A stretch of DNA of 11,831 nt, taken from the NCBI GenBank assembly GCA_913009675.1, contig CAJVXD010000014.1, forward strand, positions 1-11,831, given 5' to 3'. Made by a program: the position numbers and the translations under genes. The notes under the pieces are model-generated. The model saw only the letters and a list, made by a program, of their open reading frames with translations, was not told the origin of the DNA and made no database searches. Below, one piece after another: positions 1 through 7,254 of this stretch (position 1 is the first letter of the stretch; the number at the start of each line of letters is the position of its first letter). Source of the stretch: an uncultured bacterium. Its GTDB lineage: Bacteria > Omnitrophota > Gorgyraeia > Gorgyraeales > Gorgyraeaceae.

Positions 1-165
1 AGCCATCTCGAAGAAAAAGATAAGCTCTCCCCAGCAATAAGGCGTAACCTCAGGTATAATTATGGTGCAATTTGGCCTTTTTTCGCGAGTCAACGCCCAC
101 TCAGTAGCCTCATGAGCTAACTTAATAAGCTCTGAATAGAGCCTTCCTTGTAACAAATCCCTTGT
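1..165 (-). pseudogene. pgi: Out-of-frame C-terminal part of glucose-6-phosphate isomerase, cut by window edge
   Basis: Reading the minus strand from 165 to 1 gives 55 open codons that look like the normal C-terminal end of bacterial isomerases: a DLLQG / SELI..AHEAT block, then REKRPNCTIIIPEVTPYCWG and ELIFFFEMA at the window edge. The RPN..I and WGELIFFFE blocks are family hallmarks. This frame is one base off the upstream pgi frame and joins it across the nine-A run. It has no start of its own and continues beyond the window, so it is the tail of the same gene rather than a separate one. Confidence 0.85.
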
Positions 166-1309
166 TTTTTTTTGGAAGCCTTATATCATGTTTAAAACTG
201 CCAACGCGAATAAAGGTTATAGTCTTATTGTTTTCCCCTTCGATATTGTTCTGCTGAATCGAATGCAGGTCATTTGTCCCGCGGCAGGGGACAGGTGTCC
301 TGCCTGTATTTAGAAGGTGCTTTTTATCATTGGTCCATGTCTCAATCCCTGATAAGGCCTTAGTAATGCGCCTCTGATATTTCTTACCGAGACTTTCGGC
401 CAAGAGCTGGGCGTACCAATCAGCGGTAGACCTTAATGTCTCTGAGAAAGGCATCATGACTGCGATGGACTTTTGCTTCTTTGTATATAAAATTGTCTGC
501 AGTGCCGCGTACATATACGCAGGATTCTTATATACAGTCCCGGTACTGCATCTCTCTGCCATTGCCTTTGCGCCTTCAAGCACTTCTTGTATCTTTACTC
601 CAATAATCGCAAGATGCAATAATCCCATGTTCAGTTCAGAATATCTACCACCCACACCTTTAAGTAACGGCAGATTACGGAAACTCAAGGCATCTTTTGC
701 CTGCGCCTCATCAACCTTTTTTCTCAAACTGCCTGTTTGTGGGTCAGTTATGGCAAAGATCCGGCGGCCGTATCTTTTACCCGCGCCTTTCCTTAGCCAA
801 CCCTCTACTACCTGCAAGCCTGCTTTTGTCTCCGTAGTCTCGCCGGATTTAGATATCACTATGGCAAATGTCTTTTTGGGGTTAAGATTCTTCAATAATG
901 CATTCAGCGGTTCCGGATCCAGATTATTGCCTTCAAAGTAAATCCTTGCCCTACCCGCCCTTGCAGAATAAGATTCATTGTAATAAGGCGGGCAAAGCGC
1001 GTCCTGTGCGGCCTTAAGGCCAAGATAGGAACCGCCTATTCCAAAAAATATTACATTCTCATATTTTTTGGATATCTCTCTGCCGAGCTTCTGGATATTT
1101 TCAATCGAAGTTCTATCCTGAAACGGCAGCTGTGTCCATTCAAGCCCAACATTTATCCTGCTGTCCCGGTTCTCTATTAAAGACCTCAGATGATTATGCG
1201 CCTTCTGCGCAATACAGGACATCCCCTTTAGTTCTTTTTCTCTAACCCCGTGTTTAGCGCCGATATTAAAGTCCTGCATATTATTAAAATCAAACTCTAA
1301 ATGAGACAT
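122..1309 (-). CDS. pgi: Glucose-6-phosphate isomerase, frameshifted near its 3' end
   Basis: Cytoplasmic interconversion of glucose-6-phosphate and fructose-6-phosphate. Seen: FGIGGSYLG (about residues 89-97), the phosphosugar-binding SIS motif SKSGETTET (about 152-160), VGGRYSELN (about 218-226), the ESLGK segment and the NDLHSIQQ segment with the catalytic-type His. The frame opens with ATG behind a good AAGGAGA site and starts 12 bp after the transaldolase stop. The last 17 or so residues are not isomerase-like. The frame leaves the family at a run of nine A's (minus strand, 165-173), and the genuine C-terminus resumes in another frame (see next entry). Removing one A, or a +1 shift, would restore a full-length enzyme. 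It is therefore a sequencing error, a recent inactivating mutation, or a slippage site. The family identity is very secure; whether the gene works is open. Confidence 0.9.
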   Translation of the reverse strand: MSHLEFDFNNMQDFNIGAKHGVREKELKGMSCIAQKAHNHLRSLIENRDSRINVGLEWTQLPFQDRTSIENIQKLGREISKKYENVIFFGIGGSYLGLKAAQDALCPPYYNESYSARAGRARIYFEGNNLDPEPLNALLKNLNPKKTFAIVISKSGETTETKAGLQVVEGWLRKGAGKRYGRRIFAITDPQTGSLRKKVDEAQAKDALSFRNLPLLKGVGGRYSELNMGLLHLAIIGVKIQEVLEGAKAMAERCSTGTVYKNPAYMYAALQTILYTKKQKSIAVMMPFSETLRSTADWYAQLLAESLGKKYQRRITKALSGIETWTNDKKHLLNTGRTPVPCRGTNDLHSIQQNNIEGENNKTITFIRVGSFKHDIRLPKKNKGFVTRKALFRAY

Positions 1310-1321
1310 GCATATCTCCTT

Positions 1322-2428
1322 TTATGATCGCCTGATAAAGCCTTTTGATTTCTTCTCTATCGAATCTAAAAGCGCATCGAATGACTTCTCGAACGCCGCC
1401 ACCCCATCCCGGAGCAGTCTCGCGCAAACACCGTCTATGTCAATCCCATAATCCTTCAAATCATCGATAACGGTCTGTGCCTCTCCAATATCAGAAGCCG
1501 GGACTTCCCGTACGATACCGTGATCCAGAAACGCATTAAATGTATTTTCAGGCATTGTGTTTACGGTATCCCTGCCTATAAGCTCTGCCACATATTTGAT
1601 GTCGCTATAGGCAGGGTTCTTGGTGCTGGTAGAGGCCCATAGCACCCTTTGAAAACAGGGGCCTTTTACCTCCAATATTTTAGATCTTTCACTGGAAAAG
1701 ATCTCGATATACTTCTGAAAGATAAGCCTTGAATTTGCCACGGCGGCCTTGCCTTTTAAAGATTCCGGCGTTTTCTTTTCATCTATCATCTTGTCGACAA
1801 CAGAATCTATGCGGCTTACAAAAACACTGGCTACTGACCGAACCCTGCTTAAATCCCTTCCCTTTTCCTGGAGGCCAGCCATGCCCTTCAGAAAGGCCTC
1901 CGCGGTCCTCCTATACTGCTCCATTGAAAAAATAAGGGTAATATTTATATTCATGCTCTCGGACAGCAGTTTCTCTACGGCCGCAAATCCTGGGTCGGTA
2001 GCCGGCACCTTGAACATAACATTGGGCCTGTTGACTTTTTTAAAAAGTCTTTTTGCTTCGGTTATGGTCCCTTCTGTATTAAATGCCAAACCGGGATTGA
2101 CCTCAAGGCTTACATAACCATCCATGCCTGAAGTAGACTCATAGATGGGCCTGAAAATATCTGCCGCGTCCTGCACGTCTTTTACGGTCAGCTCATCATA
2201 GATCTCAAAGGTAGACTTCCCTGCAAGGCGCAGTTCCTCTATCATCTTATCATAATCATTGCTTAGTCTTATCGACCTATCGAATATGGTAGGATTGGAC
2301 GTCATCCCTCTAAGCCCAAGGTCTATCAACTCCTTAAGCCTTCCGTCTTTTATCATCGAACGGTTTATATTATCGAGCCATATACTCTGTCCGAATTCAT
2401 CTAGTTGTTGTATGGGTGTTTTTGGCAT
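1322..2428 (-). CDS. tal: Transaldolase
   Basis: Moves a dihydroxyacetone unit between sedoheptulose-7-phosphate/glyceraldehyde-3-phosphate and erythrose-4-phosphate/fructose-6-phosphate in the non-oxidative pentose phosphate pathway. The 368-residue length and the segments LRGMTSNPTIFD (about 39-50), EVNPGLA and VLWASTSTKNP fit the long TalB/Tal-type bacterial class. The Schiff-base lysine is K140 in VMFKVPAT. A purine-rich GGAGGAGAGG site lies just before the ATG, and only 12 bp separate it from the upstream amrS-like stop. It is followed after 12 bp by pgi, so the two hexose/pentose phosphate enzymes are co-transcribed. Separate tal and pgi genes in this order echo the fused Tal-Pgi proteins of some bacteria. 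No key residue appears missing. Confidence 0.95.
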   Translation of the reverse strand: MPKTPIQQLDEFGQSIWLDNINRSMIKDGRLKELIDLGLRGMTSNPTIFDRSIRLSNDYDKMIEELRLAGKSTFEIYDELTVKDVQDAADIFRPIYESTSGMDGYVSLEVNPGLAFNTEGTITEAKRLFKKVNRPNVMFKVPATDPGFAAVEKLLSESMNINITLIFSMEQYRRTAEAFLKGMAGLQEKGRDLSRVRSVASVFVSRIDSVVDKMIDEKKTPESLKGKAAVANSRLIFQKYIEIFSSERSKILEVKGPCFQRVLWASTSTKNPAYSDIKYVAELIGRDTVNTMPENTFNAFLDHGIVREVPASDIGEAQTVIDDLKDYGIDIDGVCARLLRDGVAAFEKSFDALLDSIEKKSKGFIRRS

Positions 2429-2440
2429 ACCCTCTCCTCC

Positions 2441-3448
2441 CTAATTCAACAAACCATCTATAAAAACACCACAGCTGGGGCATCTTCCCTCTTTCATATT
2501 GTATTCGGAGACATCAAAAATCGTTCTTTTTATTAACAACGCCTTACAATTATAACAATAAGTATCGTTCCCTTCAACAACATTACCCAGATAAATATAG
2601 CGCAGCCCTGTTTCTTCACCTATTGCCTTAGCCTTTTGTAATGTCTCGGGAGGGGTCGCCATTAATCCGGAGTATTTAAAGTCAGGATGAAACCTCGATA
2701 TATGCCACGGTATCTCAATCCCAAGACCTGCAATAAATTCTGCTATTTCCGTGAATTCTTTTTCAGAATCATTCTGGCCCGGGATAATCAAGGTAGTGAC
2801 CTCTACCCACATGTCCAATCCCTTCATTCTCCTTATAGAATCCAGCACGGGCTTCAGACTGGCACTGCAGGTCTTTTTATAAAAATCTTCTCTGAATGAT
2901 TTCAGGTCAACATTACATGCGTCAAGGTAAGGCCTTATTGTCTCAATCGCTTCTTCTGTCATATAACCGTTTGTAACAAAAACATTATACAGCCCTGCTT
3001 CTTTGGCAAGCCTTGCAGTGTCATACGCGTATTCAAAAAATATAGTGGGTTCCGTATAGGTATAGGCTATACTTTTACAGTTATTCTTTTTCGCCTCCCT
3101 GATAACTGTCTCCGGCATCAACTCGTATCCTGAAAGCGTGTTCCCTCTTTTCGAGGCCTGCGATATCTCCCAGTTCTGACAAAAGGAACATTTAAAATTA
3201 CACCCGAGGGCAGCTATTGAATATGAGGTAGAACCCGGGAGAAAATGATAGAGGGGTTTTTTCTCGATGGGGTCCACGTGAGAGGCGATCGCCTCGCCAT
3301 ATACCAGCGTGCAGAGTTTACCGTCCTGGTTCTTTCTGACCCCGCAGATACCAAACTTACCCAGCAAGACCTCGCAACGGTGTGAGCAGAGTCCGCACCG
3401 CACCCTGCCCCCGCCCAGCCTTTCATAAAGCATCGCTTCTTTTATCAT
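2441..3448 (-). CDS. amrS: AmmeMemoRadiSam-type radical-SAM protein (AmrS-like; PflA-related)
   Basis: Radical-SAM enzyme: the [4Fe-4S]-SAM motif is CNFKCSFC with C83, C87 and C90. An N-terminal Cys cluster (CGLC..RC....GICGVR, about 18-37) and a C-terminal zinc-ribbon-like CYNC / CPSC pair flank the barrel. Together with about 335 residues, this matches the AmrS family, which is usually encoded with MEMO1- and AMMECR1-like partners and is often mislabelled pyruvate formate-lyase activator. Its substrate is not established. No partner is in this window, so the function cannot be read from context. The start at 3448 has no clear ribosome site; an in-frame ATG five codons later follows AAAGAAG and may be the real start. 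The gene begins 36 bp after the nth stop and ends 12 bp before tal. Confidence 0.85.
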   Translation of the reverse strand: MIKEAMLYERLGGGRVRCGLCSHRCEVLLGKFGICGVRKNQDGKLCTLVYGEAIASHVDPIEKKPLYHFLPGSTSYSIAALGCNFKCSFCQNWEISQASKRGNTLSGYELMPETVIREAKKNNCKSIAYTYTEPTIFFEYAYDTARLAKEAGLYNVFVTNGYMTEEAIETIRPYLDACNVDLKSFREDFYKKTCSASLKPVLDSIRRMKGLDMWVEVTTLIIPGQNDSEKEFTEIAEFIAGLGIEIPWHISRFHPDFKYSGLMATPPETLQKAKAIGEETGLRYIYLGNVVEGNDTYCYNCKALLIKRTIFDVSEYNMKEGRCPSCGVFIDGLLN

Positions 3449-3484
3449 AATCTGCGTTTCGACAAGCTCAAACCTTAAGGCTCA

Positions 3485-4123
3485 TTAACACTTAAATGCC
3501 GACGGACATAAATGTTTTATAGGACACCTGTCACATAACGGTTTCCTTGCATTACATATCCCTCTCCCGTGATTTACTATCATGTAATTAAAATACAGCC
3601 AGTCTCTTTTTGGCACGACCCTTAAAAGGTCCTGCTCTATCTTATCAGGATTAGTATGCTTGCTGAGGTCTAACCTTCCGGAAAGCCTTTTTACATGGGT
3701 ATCAACCGCAATGCCTGCTGCCTTTCCAAAACCGCTCGAGAGGACTATATTGGCGGTCTTGCGTGCCACGCCAGGCAGCGTAATCAATTCGTCCATGGTC
3801 CTCGGGACCTTACCTCTAAAATCCCTGATTATCTTTTTTGAGGCGGCTATTATGTTTTTTGCCTTGTTCCTGAAAAATCCGGTCGAGCGGATCTCTCTTT
3901 CAAGCACGGCTTGTTTTGCCTTCGCGAAACTGCCTACTGTCTTATATTTCCGAAAAAGAGACGGCGTTATCCCGTTTACCCTTTCATCGGTGCATTGCGC
4001 TGACAGGATAGTGGCAATCATTATTTGGAACGGTATCCTGTAATAAAGTGCTGTGCGGCTCTGGGGATAGGACATGCGTAATATCTTTATTATAGCTATT
4101 ATTCTTTTCTCGGTAGGCTTCAT
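3485..4123 (-). CDS. nth: Endonuclease III (DNA glycosylase/AP lyase)
   Basis: Removes oxidised pyrimidines from DNA and nicks the abasic site in base-excision repair. Seen: a helix-hairpin-helix segment LPGVARKTA with catalytic lysine K122, the catalytic aspartate D141 in AVDTHVKRL, and a C-terminal [4Fe-4S] loop C-X6-C-X2-C-X5-C (C190, C197, C200, C206). As I recall the E. coli enzyme, these sit two or three residues after the equivalents there (K120, D138, C187/194/197/203). At 212 residues it is full length. Its ATG overlaps the reductase stop as ATGA, so translation is probably coupled. Placing an oxidative-damage repair enzyme in a ferritin/rubredoxin/reductase operon fits a stress role. 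Confidence 0.96.
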   Translation of the reverse strand: MKPTEKRIIAIIKILRMSYPQSRTALYYRIPFQIMIATILSAQCTDERVNGITPSLFRKYKTVGSFAKAKQAVLEREIRSTGFFRNKAKNIIAASKKIIRDFRGKVPRTMDELITLPGVARKTANIVLSSGFGKAAGIAVDTHVKRLSGRLDLSKHTNPDKIEQDLLRVVPKRDWLYFNYMIVNHGRGICNARKPLCDRCPIKHLCPSAFKC

Positions 4124-5028
4124 TTAAGCCTTGACAGATATACAAATGCACTCAGCGTTGCCTTGGCACCCTCACCGGCAGCGATAATAATCTGTTTCTC
4201 GGGCACGTCTGTCACGTCCCCTGCCGCAAATATGCCGGCGGCACTGGTTCTGTTATAATTATCCACCTTTATCTCGCCGCGTTCATTTTTTTCAATGTCT
4301 TTTGCAAAATCAGAATTAGGTATGAGTCCTATCTCCACAAAAATGCCCTGAATGGGCAATACATCTTCTTTCTTGTCCTTTTTCACCTTTATGCTCGTTA
4401 CCATTTTGGCGCCCTGAACAGCCGTTACCTGACTGTCGTTCATGATGGTAACTTTAGTATTTTTCTCTACCTTCTCTTTCATAACAAGGTCACCTCTCAG
4501 CTCAGACGCGATATTCACCAGATAGACCTTATTAGCTATATTCATAAGCTGGATCGCTGCGTCCAACGCAGAATTACCACCGCCTATCACTGCCACATCC
4601 TTACCCGAAAATAGAGGCCCATCACACGTTGCACAATACGTAAGACCCTTATTTTTATATTCCTTTTCACCTGGCACGCCCAGTTCTTTTGAACGTTTTC
4701 CTGAAGAGATTATAACTGTCCTGGACGTATATTCTCTTCTATCAGTTTTAATATATACCAGGGCATCTCTTCTCGCGAGTTCTACAGCATTCTCGTTTTC
4801 TCTCAGAGGCATGTTGTACTTTTTCATATGCTCTTCGAATTTTAAAACCAGTTCAGGGCCTGTCACAAACTGGTAGCCTGTATAATTTTCTATATCTCCG
4901 CTCAAGGCAGTCTGACCGCCTATATCCTTTGTTATGACCAGGAAATCCATTTTCTTGCGCGCGGCATAAACTGCAGATGTTATGCCTGCAGGCCCTGCCC
5001 CTATTATAATCAAGTCAAACAAATGCAT
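4120..5028 (-). CDS. trxB: Thioredoxin reductase family flavoprotein, AhpF-like in its pyridine-nucleotide domain
   Basis: FAD-dependent disulfide reductase of 302 residues. Seen: N-terminal FAD Rossmann motif GAGPAG (10-15), redox pair C132/C135 in YCATCDG, second Rossmann motif GGGNSALDAA (149-158), and the FAD-binding GIFAAGDVTD (265-274). Classical NADPH-using TrxB proteins carry an HRRxxxR segment after the second Rossmann motif. Here that stretch is NIASELRGDLVMKEKV, and it and what follows (GIFVEIG..PN.., KQIIIAAGEGAKA) resemble the C-terminal module of AhpF, which prefers NADH. I infer an NADH-type or otherwise non-classical reductase for a thioredoxin- or peroxiredoxin-like partner. 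It lacks the N-terminal double-thioredoxin domain of real AhpF. It starts 2 bp after the upstream stop with AGAAGG nearby, and overlaps nth. Confidence 0.88.
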   Translation of the reverse strand: MHLFDLIIIGAGPAGITSAVYAARKKMDFLVITKDIGGQTALSGDIENYTGYQFVTGPELVLKFEEHMKKYNMPLRENENAVELARRDALVYIKTDRREYTSRTVIISSGKRSKELGVPGEKEYKNKGLTYCATCDGPLFSGKDVAVIGGGNSALDAAIQLMNIANKVYLVNIASELRGDLVMKEKVEKNTKVTIMNDSQVTAVQGAKMVTSIKVKKDKKEDVLPIQGIFVEIGLIPNSDFAKDIEKNERGEIKVDNYNRTSAAGIFAAGDVTDVPEKQIIIAAGEGAKATLSAFVYLSRLK

Positions 5029-5030
5029 GG

Positions 5031-5501
5031 CTATATGCCTTCTCTTATATGACGAGGTGTAAGGTTAACTACCTTTTTCACATCTACTTCTATTAAATAT
5101 TCAGGTTTTGGCAGGAGTACCTCAGGATGCCGCGGATGCCCTTTTTCCCCTTTGATATTCTTAATTAGACGATGAGAAAGACGTTTGGTAATCTTCTCTT
5201 CCCACAGCTTTAGTATACGCGGTTCTAACATTGTTTTTTCGACAATCTTCGCCCTGCCCTTAAGCGAATACCCTATAAACTTATGCCCGTCGACCGCCGT
5301 AATACTTATCTTATGATTTTTCTGTAAATTTAGGTAAGTCTTTCCCCTGTAGAGGTCAAGGAGATAGACCTTGCTGTCTTTATATATCTCCACTATACCT
5401 TTACAAGAATTATGGGGGCAGCCTTCTTCGTCAATGGTGGTGACAATTACATAATGCTGCTTTTGAAAAAAATGTATCAGTCCTTCATTTAAATTTTTCA
5501 T
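5031..5501 (-). CDS. Pyridoxamine 5'-phosphate oxidase-fold flavin-binding protein
   Basis: A 156-residue protein with the split-barrel pattern of PNPOx-like FMN proteins: an N-terminal helix (about 1-14), then strands YVIVTTIDEEGCPHNS (about 17-32), VYLLDL, a basic RGKTYLNLQKN segment that would contact FMN phosphate, ISITAVDG, and GYSLKGRAKIVE (about 78-89). The Cys/His-containing GCPHNSCKG and the C-terminal HPRHPEVLLPKPEYLIEVDVKKVVNLTP tail are characteristic of small general-stress relatives rather than of true PdxH, whose PLP-site residues I do not see. Substrate unknown. It lies 30 bp after ferritin and 2 bp before the AhpF-like reductase, suggesting flavin-linked redox chemistry in the same stress response. 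Confidence 0.78.
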   Translation of the reverse strand: MKNLNEGLIHFFQKQHYVIVTTIDEEGCPHNSCKGIVEIYKDSKVYLLDLYRGKTYLNLQKNHKISITAVDGHKFIGYSLKGRAKIVEKTMLEPRILKLWEEKITKRLSHRLIKNIKGEKGHPRHPEVLLPKPEYLIEVDVKKVVNLTPRHIREGI

Positions 5502-5531
5502 ATTATAAACCTGCAGTTTTTATTACTGTTT

Positions 5532-6038
5532 CTATTTCTGTGGTGGTACGAAAACTCTCGCAGCCAACTGGCTATCTACTGTCAACAGGCCATTGCCGTC
5601 TTCCCCTACAATATCGAGTTTCTGTAAAATCTCCGTGGGGCTTGCCTCTTCTTCGACCTGCTCTGTAACAAACCATTGCAGCATGTTTTCTGTTGCGTGA
5701 TTATTCTCTTTTTTTGCCAGGGTTACCAGATTATCGATCCTTTTCGTAACCATCTTTTCATGATCTAGTGTCTTTTGAAACAGATCCCTTGCGCCTGCAA
5801 AATCCTTTGGCGGCTCATCTATTGCCTTTAAGACCACCCTGCCGCCCTGCTGGATTATATAATCGTAAAACTTCTGCGCATGGGCCATCTCTTCCTGCAG
5901 CTGCACCTTGAACCAGTTAGCGAATCCATTCAACCCTATGGATGCGGAATAGGCAGCCATTGATAGATACAGGTACCCTGAGTATATCTCCTTATTGGTC
6001 TGTTCATTGATACTGCCTGCCATCTTTTTACTTATCAT
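5532..6038 (-). CDS. ftnA: Ferritin (non-haem iron storage)
   Basis: A 168-residue bacterial ferritin subunit. It would assemble as a 24-mer, oxidise Fe(II) and store the iron as a mineral core. The ferroxidase ligands can be read directly: E17, E50, H53, E94, Q127 and E130, the same numbering I recall for E. coli FtnA. EEMAHAQKFYDYI and TEQVEEEASPTEI are the helix B and D signatures. The haem-ligand Met of bacterioferritin is not evident, so this is FtnA-type. The ATG is preceded by AGAGGTGGG. It sits 95 bp after rubredoxin; that gap contains a hairpin. A gene pairing iron storage with rubredoxin and a flavin reductase suggests iron and peroxide control and reductive iron release. Confidence 0.95.
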   Translation of the reverse strand: MISKKMAGSINEQTNKEIYSGYLYLSMAAYSASIGLNGFANWFKVQLQEEMAHAQKFYDYIIQQGGRVVLKAIDEPPKDFAGARDLFQKTLDHEKMVTKRIDNLVTLAKKENNHATENMLQWFVTEQVEEEASPTEILQKLDIVGEDGNGLLTVDSQLAARVFVPPQK

Positions 6039-6055
6039 AACCCACCTCTTTTTTC

Positions 6056-6091
6056 CCTTGATCTTCCGCCTAACGGCGGTTCGCTTGAAGG
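6056..6091 (-). other. Hairpin in the rubredoxin-ferritin gap
   Basis: On the minus strand an inner 5 bp stem, CCGCC with loop GTTA and GGCGG (6066-6079), is enclosed by an outer CCTT/AAGG pairing (6056-6059 with 6088-6091), with an unpaired internal region between. No T-run follows, so it is not a standard terminator. It lies about 17 bases ahead of the ferritin start and could affect mRNA processing or ferritin translation, or be part of a dispersed repeat. Confidence 0.4.
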
Positions 6092-6133
6092 ATATCGTTC
6101 GAGCAGCTCTGTCCCGGACGGACGAGTCAATGA

Positions 6134-6271
6134 CTATAGTGCTTCGAACTGGTCTTTACCGACTCCGCACTCAGGACACACCCAGTCTTCGGGTAAATCC
6201 TTAAATGCTACATTGTTATTTTCTGCAGGGTCATATATATAACTGCAGACCTGGCATTTATATTTCTGCAT
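6134..6271 (-). CDS. rub: Rubredoxin, short form (45 residues)
   Basis: Small one-iron electron carrier. The 45-codon frame starts [17 protein letters not shown] and ends [17 protein letters not shown], with the two CxxC iron-binding knuckles at C6/C9 and C32/C35. Usual rubredoxins have 52-54 residues. Here the loop between the knuckles is about seven residues shorter, as in the 45-residue rubredoxin of Desulfovibrio desulfuricans that I recall. A strong AAGGAGG lies 4 bases before the ATG, which fixes the start. It is the first gene of the operon, about 85 nt after the predicted transcription start. In anaerobes rubredoxin delivers electrons to rubrerythrin- or superoxide-reductase-type detoxification enzymes; here ferritin and a flavin reductase follow directly. 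Confidence 0.95.
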   Translation of the reverse strand: MQKYKCQVCSYIYDPAENNNVAFKDLPEDWVCPECGVGKDQFEAL

Positions 6272-6355
6272 AGGCCCTCCTTGTCTTATCCTCTAATATT
6301 TTTTATCGCGGCCAAAGAATGGATGCTCGAAGTATTGCCGAAGATCCCATTCCTT

Positions 6356-6378
6356 AATAATACTATTTTAGTATTATT
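6356..6378 (-). promoter_or_regulatory. Perfect AT-rich inverted repeat, candidate operator (Fur/PerR-like position)
   Basis: Arms AATAATACTA (6356-6365) and TAGTATTATT (6369-6378) are exact reverse complements separated by TTT, giving a 23 bp two-fold symmetric site. It covers the -10 element of the rubredoxin operon promoter, the classic place for a repressor dimer. AT-rich palindromes of this kind are typical of Fur, PerR and Zur proteins, and the genes downstream (rubredoxin, ferritin, flavin reductase) are typical PerR or Fur targets in anaerobes. The regulator gene is not in the window, so its identity is inferred. Confidence 0.65.
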
Positions 6379-6393
6379 TAAATCGGGCGTCAA
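6365..6393 (-). promoter_or_regulatory. Sigma-70-type promoter of the rubredoxin-ferritin operon
   Basis: On the minus strand: -35 TTGACG (6388-6393), a 17 bp spacer, -10 TAAAAT (6365-6370). Each box is one mismatch from consensus and the spacing is ideal. Start of transcription would be near 6358, giving a leader of about 85 nt before the rubredoxin ATG. The -35 begins one base after the T-run of the preceding terminator. Confidence 0.75.
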
Positions 6394-6394
6394 C

Positions 6395-6427
6395 AAAAAA
6401 ATTAGAGGTTGCTAAAAAGCTCCCTCT
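6395..6427 (-). terminator. Rho-independent terminator after the copper-ATPase remnant
   Basis: Minus strand: AGAGG, GA, GCT, loop TTTT, AGC, AA, CCTCT, then AA and seven T's. That is a 5 bp plus 3 bp stem with a symmetric 2x2 internal mismatch and a proper U-run (6395-6401). It separates the metal island from the next operon's promoter. Confidence 0.75.
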
Positions 6428-6490
6428 TTTGGCCGATAAGGGCATTATAATGGCCTGCTTTCTCAAAACTATATATATCAATTGTTCAGG

Positions 6491-7219
6491 CTATATATTC
6501 CTTTTATATCTCTTCATCAAAAGCGAATTACTAACAACACTGACCGAACTGAATGCCATGGCTGCCCCGGCGATCATGGGATTTAATAAAAATCCAGTAA
6601 ATGGATACAATATCCCGGCAGCAACAGGAATACCTACCGTATTATAAAAGAATGCCCAGAAAAGATTTTGTTTTATCTTTTTCATCGCGTATCGAGACAG
6701 GTCCATGGCCATGACTACATCTCTCAGATCGTCTTTTATTAACACAATATCTCCCGATTCGATAGCCACATCCGTGCCTGTGCCTATAGCGATACCTATA
6801 TCCGCCTGGGTTAAAGCAGGGGCGTCATTTATGCCATCGCCTACCATGGCCACCTTCAGGCCTTCTCCCTGAAGCTTTTCGATCTCCTGAGCCTTGTCCC
6901 TGGGAAGGACATCGGCTAGAACAACAGCAGTCTTTGCCTGAAAACCCATAAGTTTTTTTATGGCCTCTGAAGTTTTCCCTTTAGCAATAGACTCGAGCAA
7001 TCTTCCTAAAAGAATAAATGTAATAAGAAAACCTGCCACCTCATAATAAAGATTCTTCATCGTGAAAGCAGTAGAGCCTGACCATATGGCTATCGACGCG
7101 TAGAGACTATATAGATATGCTACGCCTACCCCTATAGCTACCAAGGTATCCATATTAGCAGTCCTGGTCTTTATAACCGCCAATGTTCCTCTTGCGAAAA
7201 ATTGGTATCCTGCAAACAT
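6491..7219 (-). pseudogene. copA: Copper-type P1B ATPase remnant with N-terminal loss and large in-frame internal deletion
   Basis: The 242-residue frame joins two blocks of a copper-transporting P-type ATPase. Residues 1-100 are transmembrane helices and the start of the actuator domain ([47 protein letters not shown]). From L101 (about 6917) it jumps directly to [15 protein letters not shown], then the hinge [10 protein letters not shown] (127-136) and the last two helices with Cu(I)-type residues N185, Y192-N193 and M221xxSS. Missing are the actuator TGE region, the CPC helix, DKTGT with the phosphorylated Asp, and the nucleotide domain, roughly 350-390 residues by comparison with the family. 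Upstream of this ATG the homology continues in frame ([11 protein letters not shown]) to about 7252, abutting the P-II-like stop, and no start codon is available there. Transport activity is not expected. An assembly artefact is possible. Confidence 0.88.
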
Positions 7220-7254
7220 AACAGGGGTAGCAAGAAGGATATGGGGCTGCTGAT

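Noticed and set aside
456..941. Plus-strand 161-codon open frame
   Set aside because: It lies entirely opposite the well-supported pgi frame, matches no family and has no ribosome site. It is an antisense shadow.
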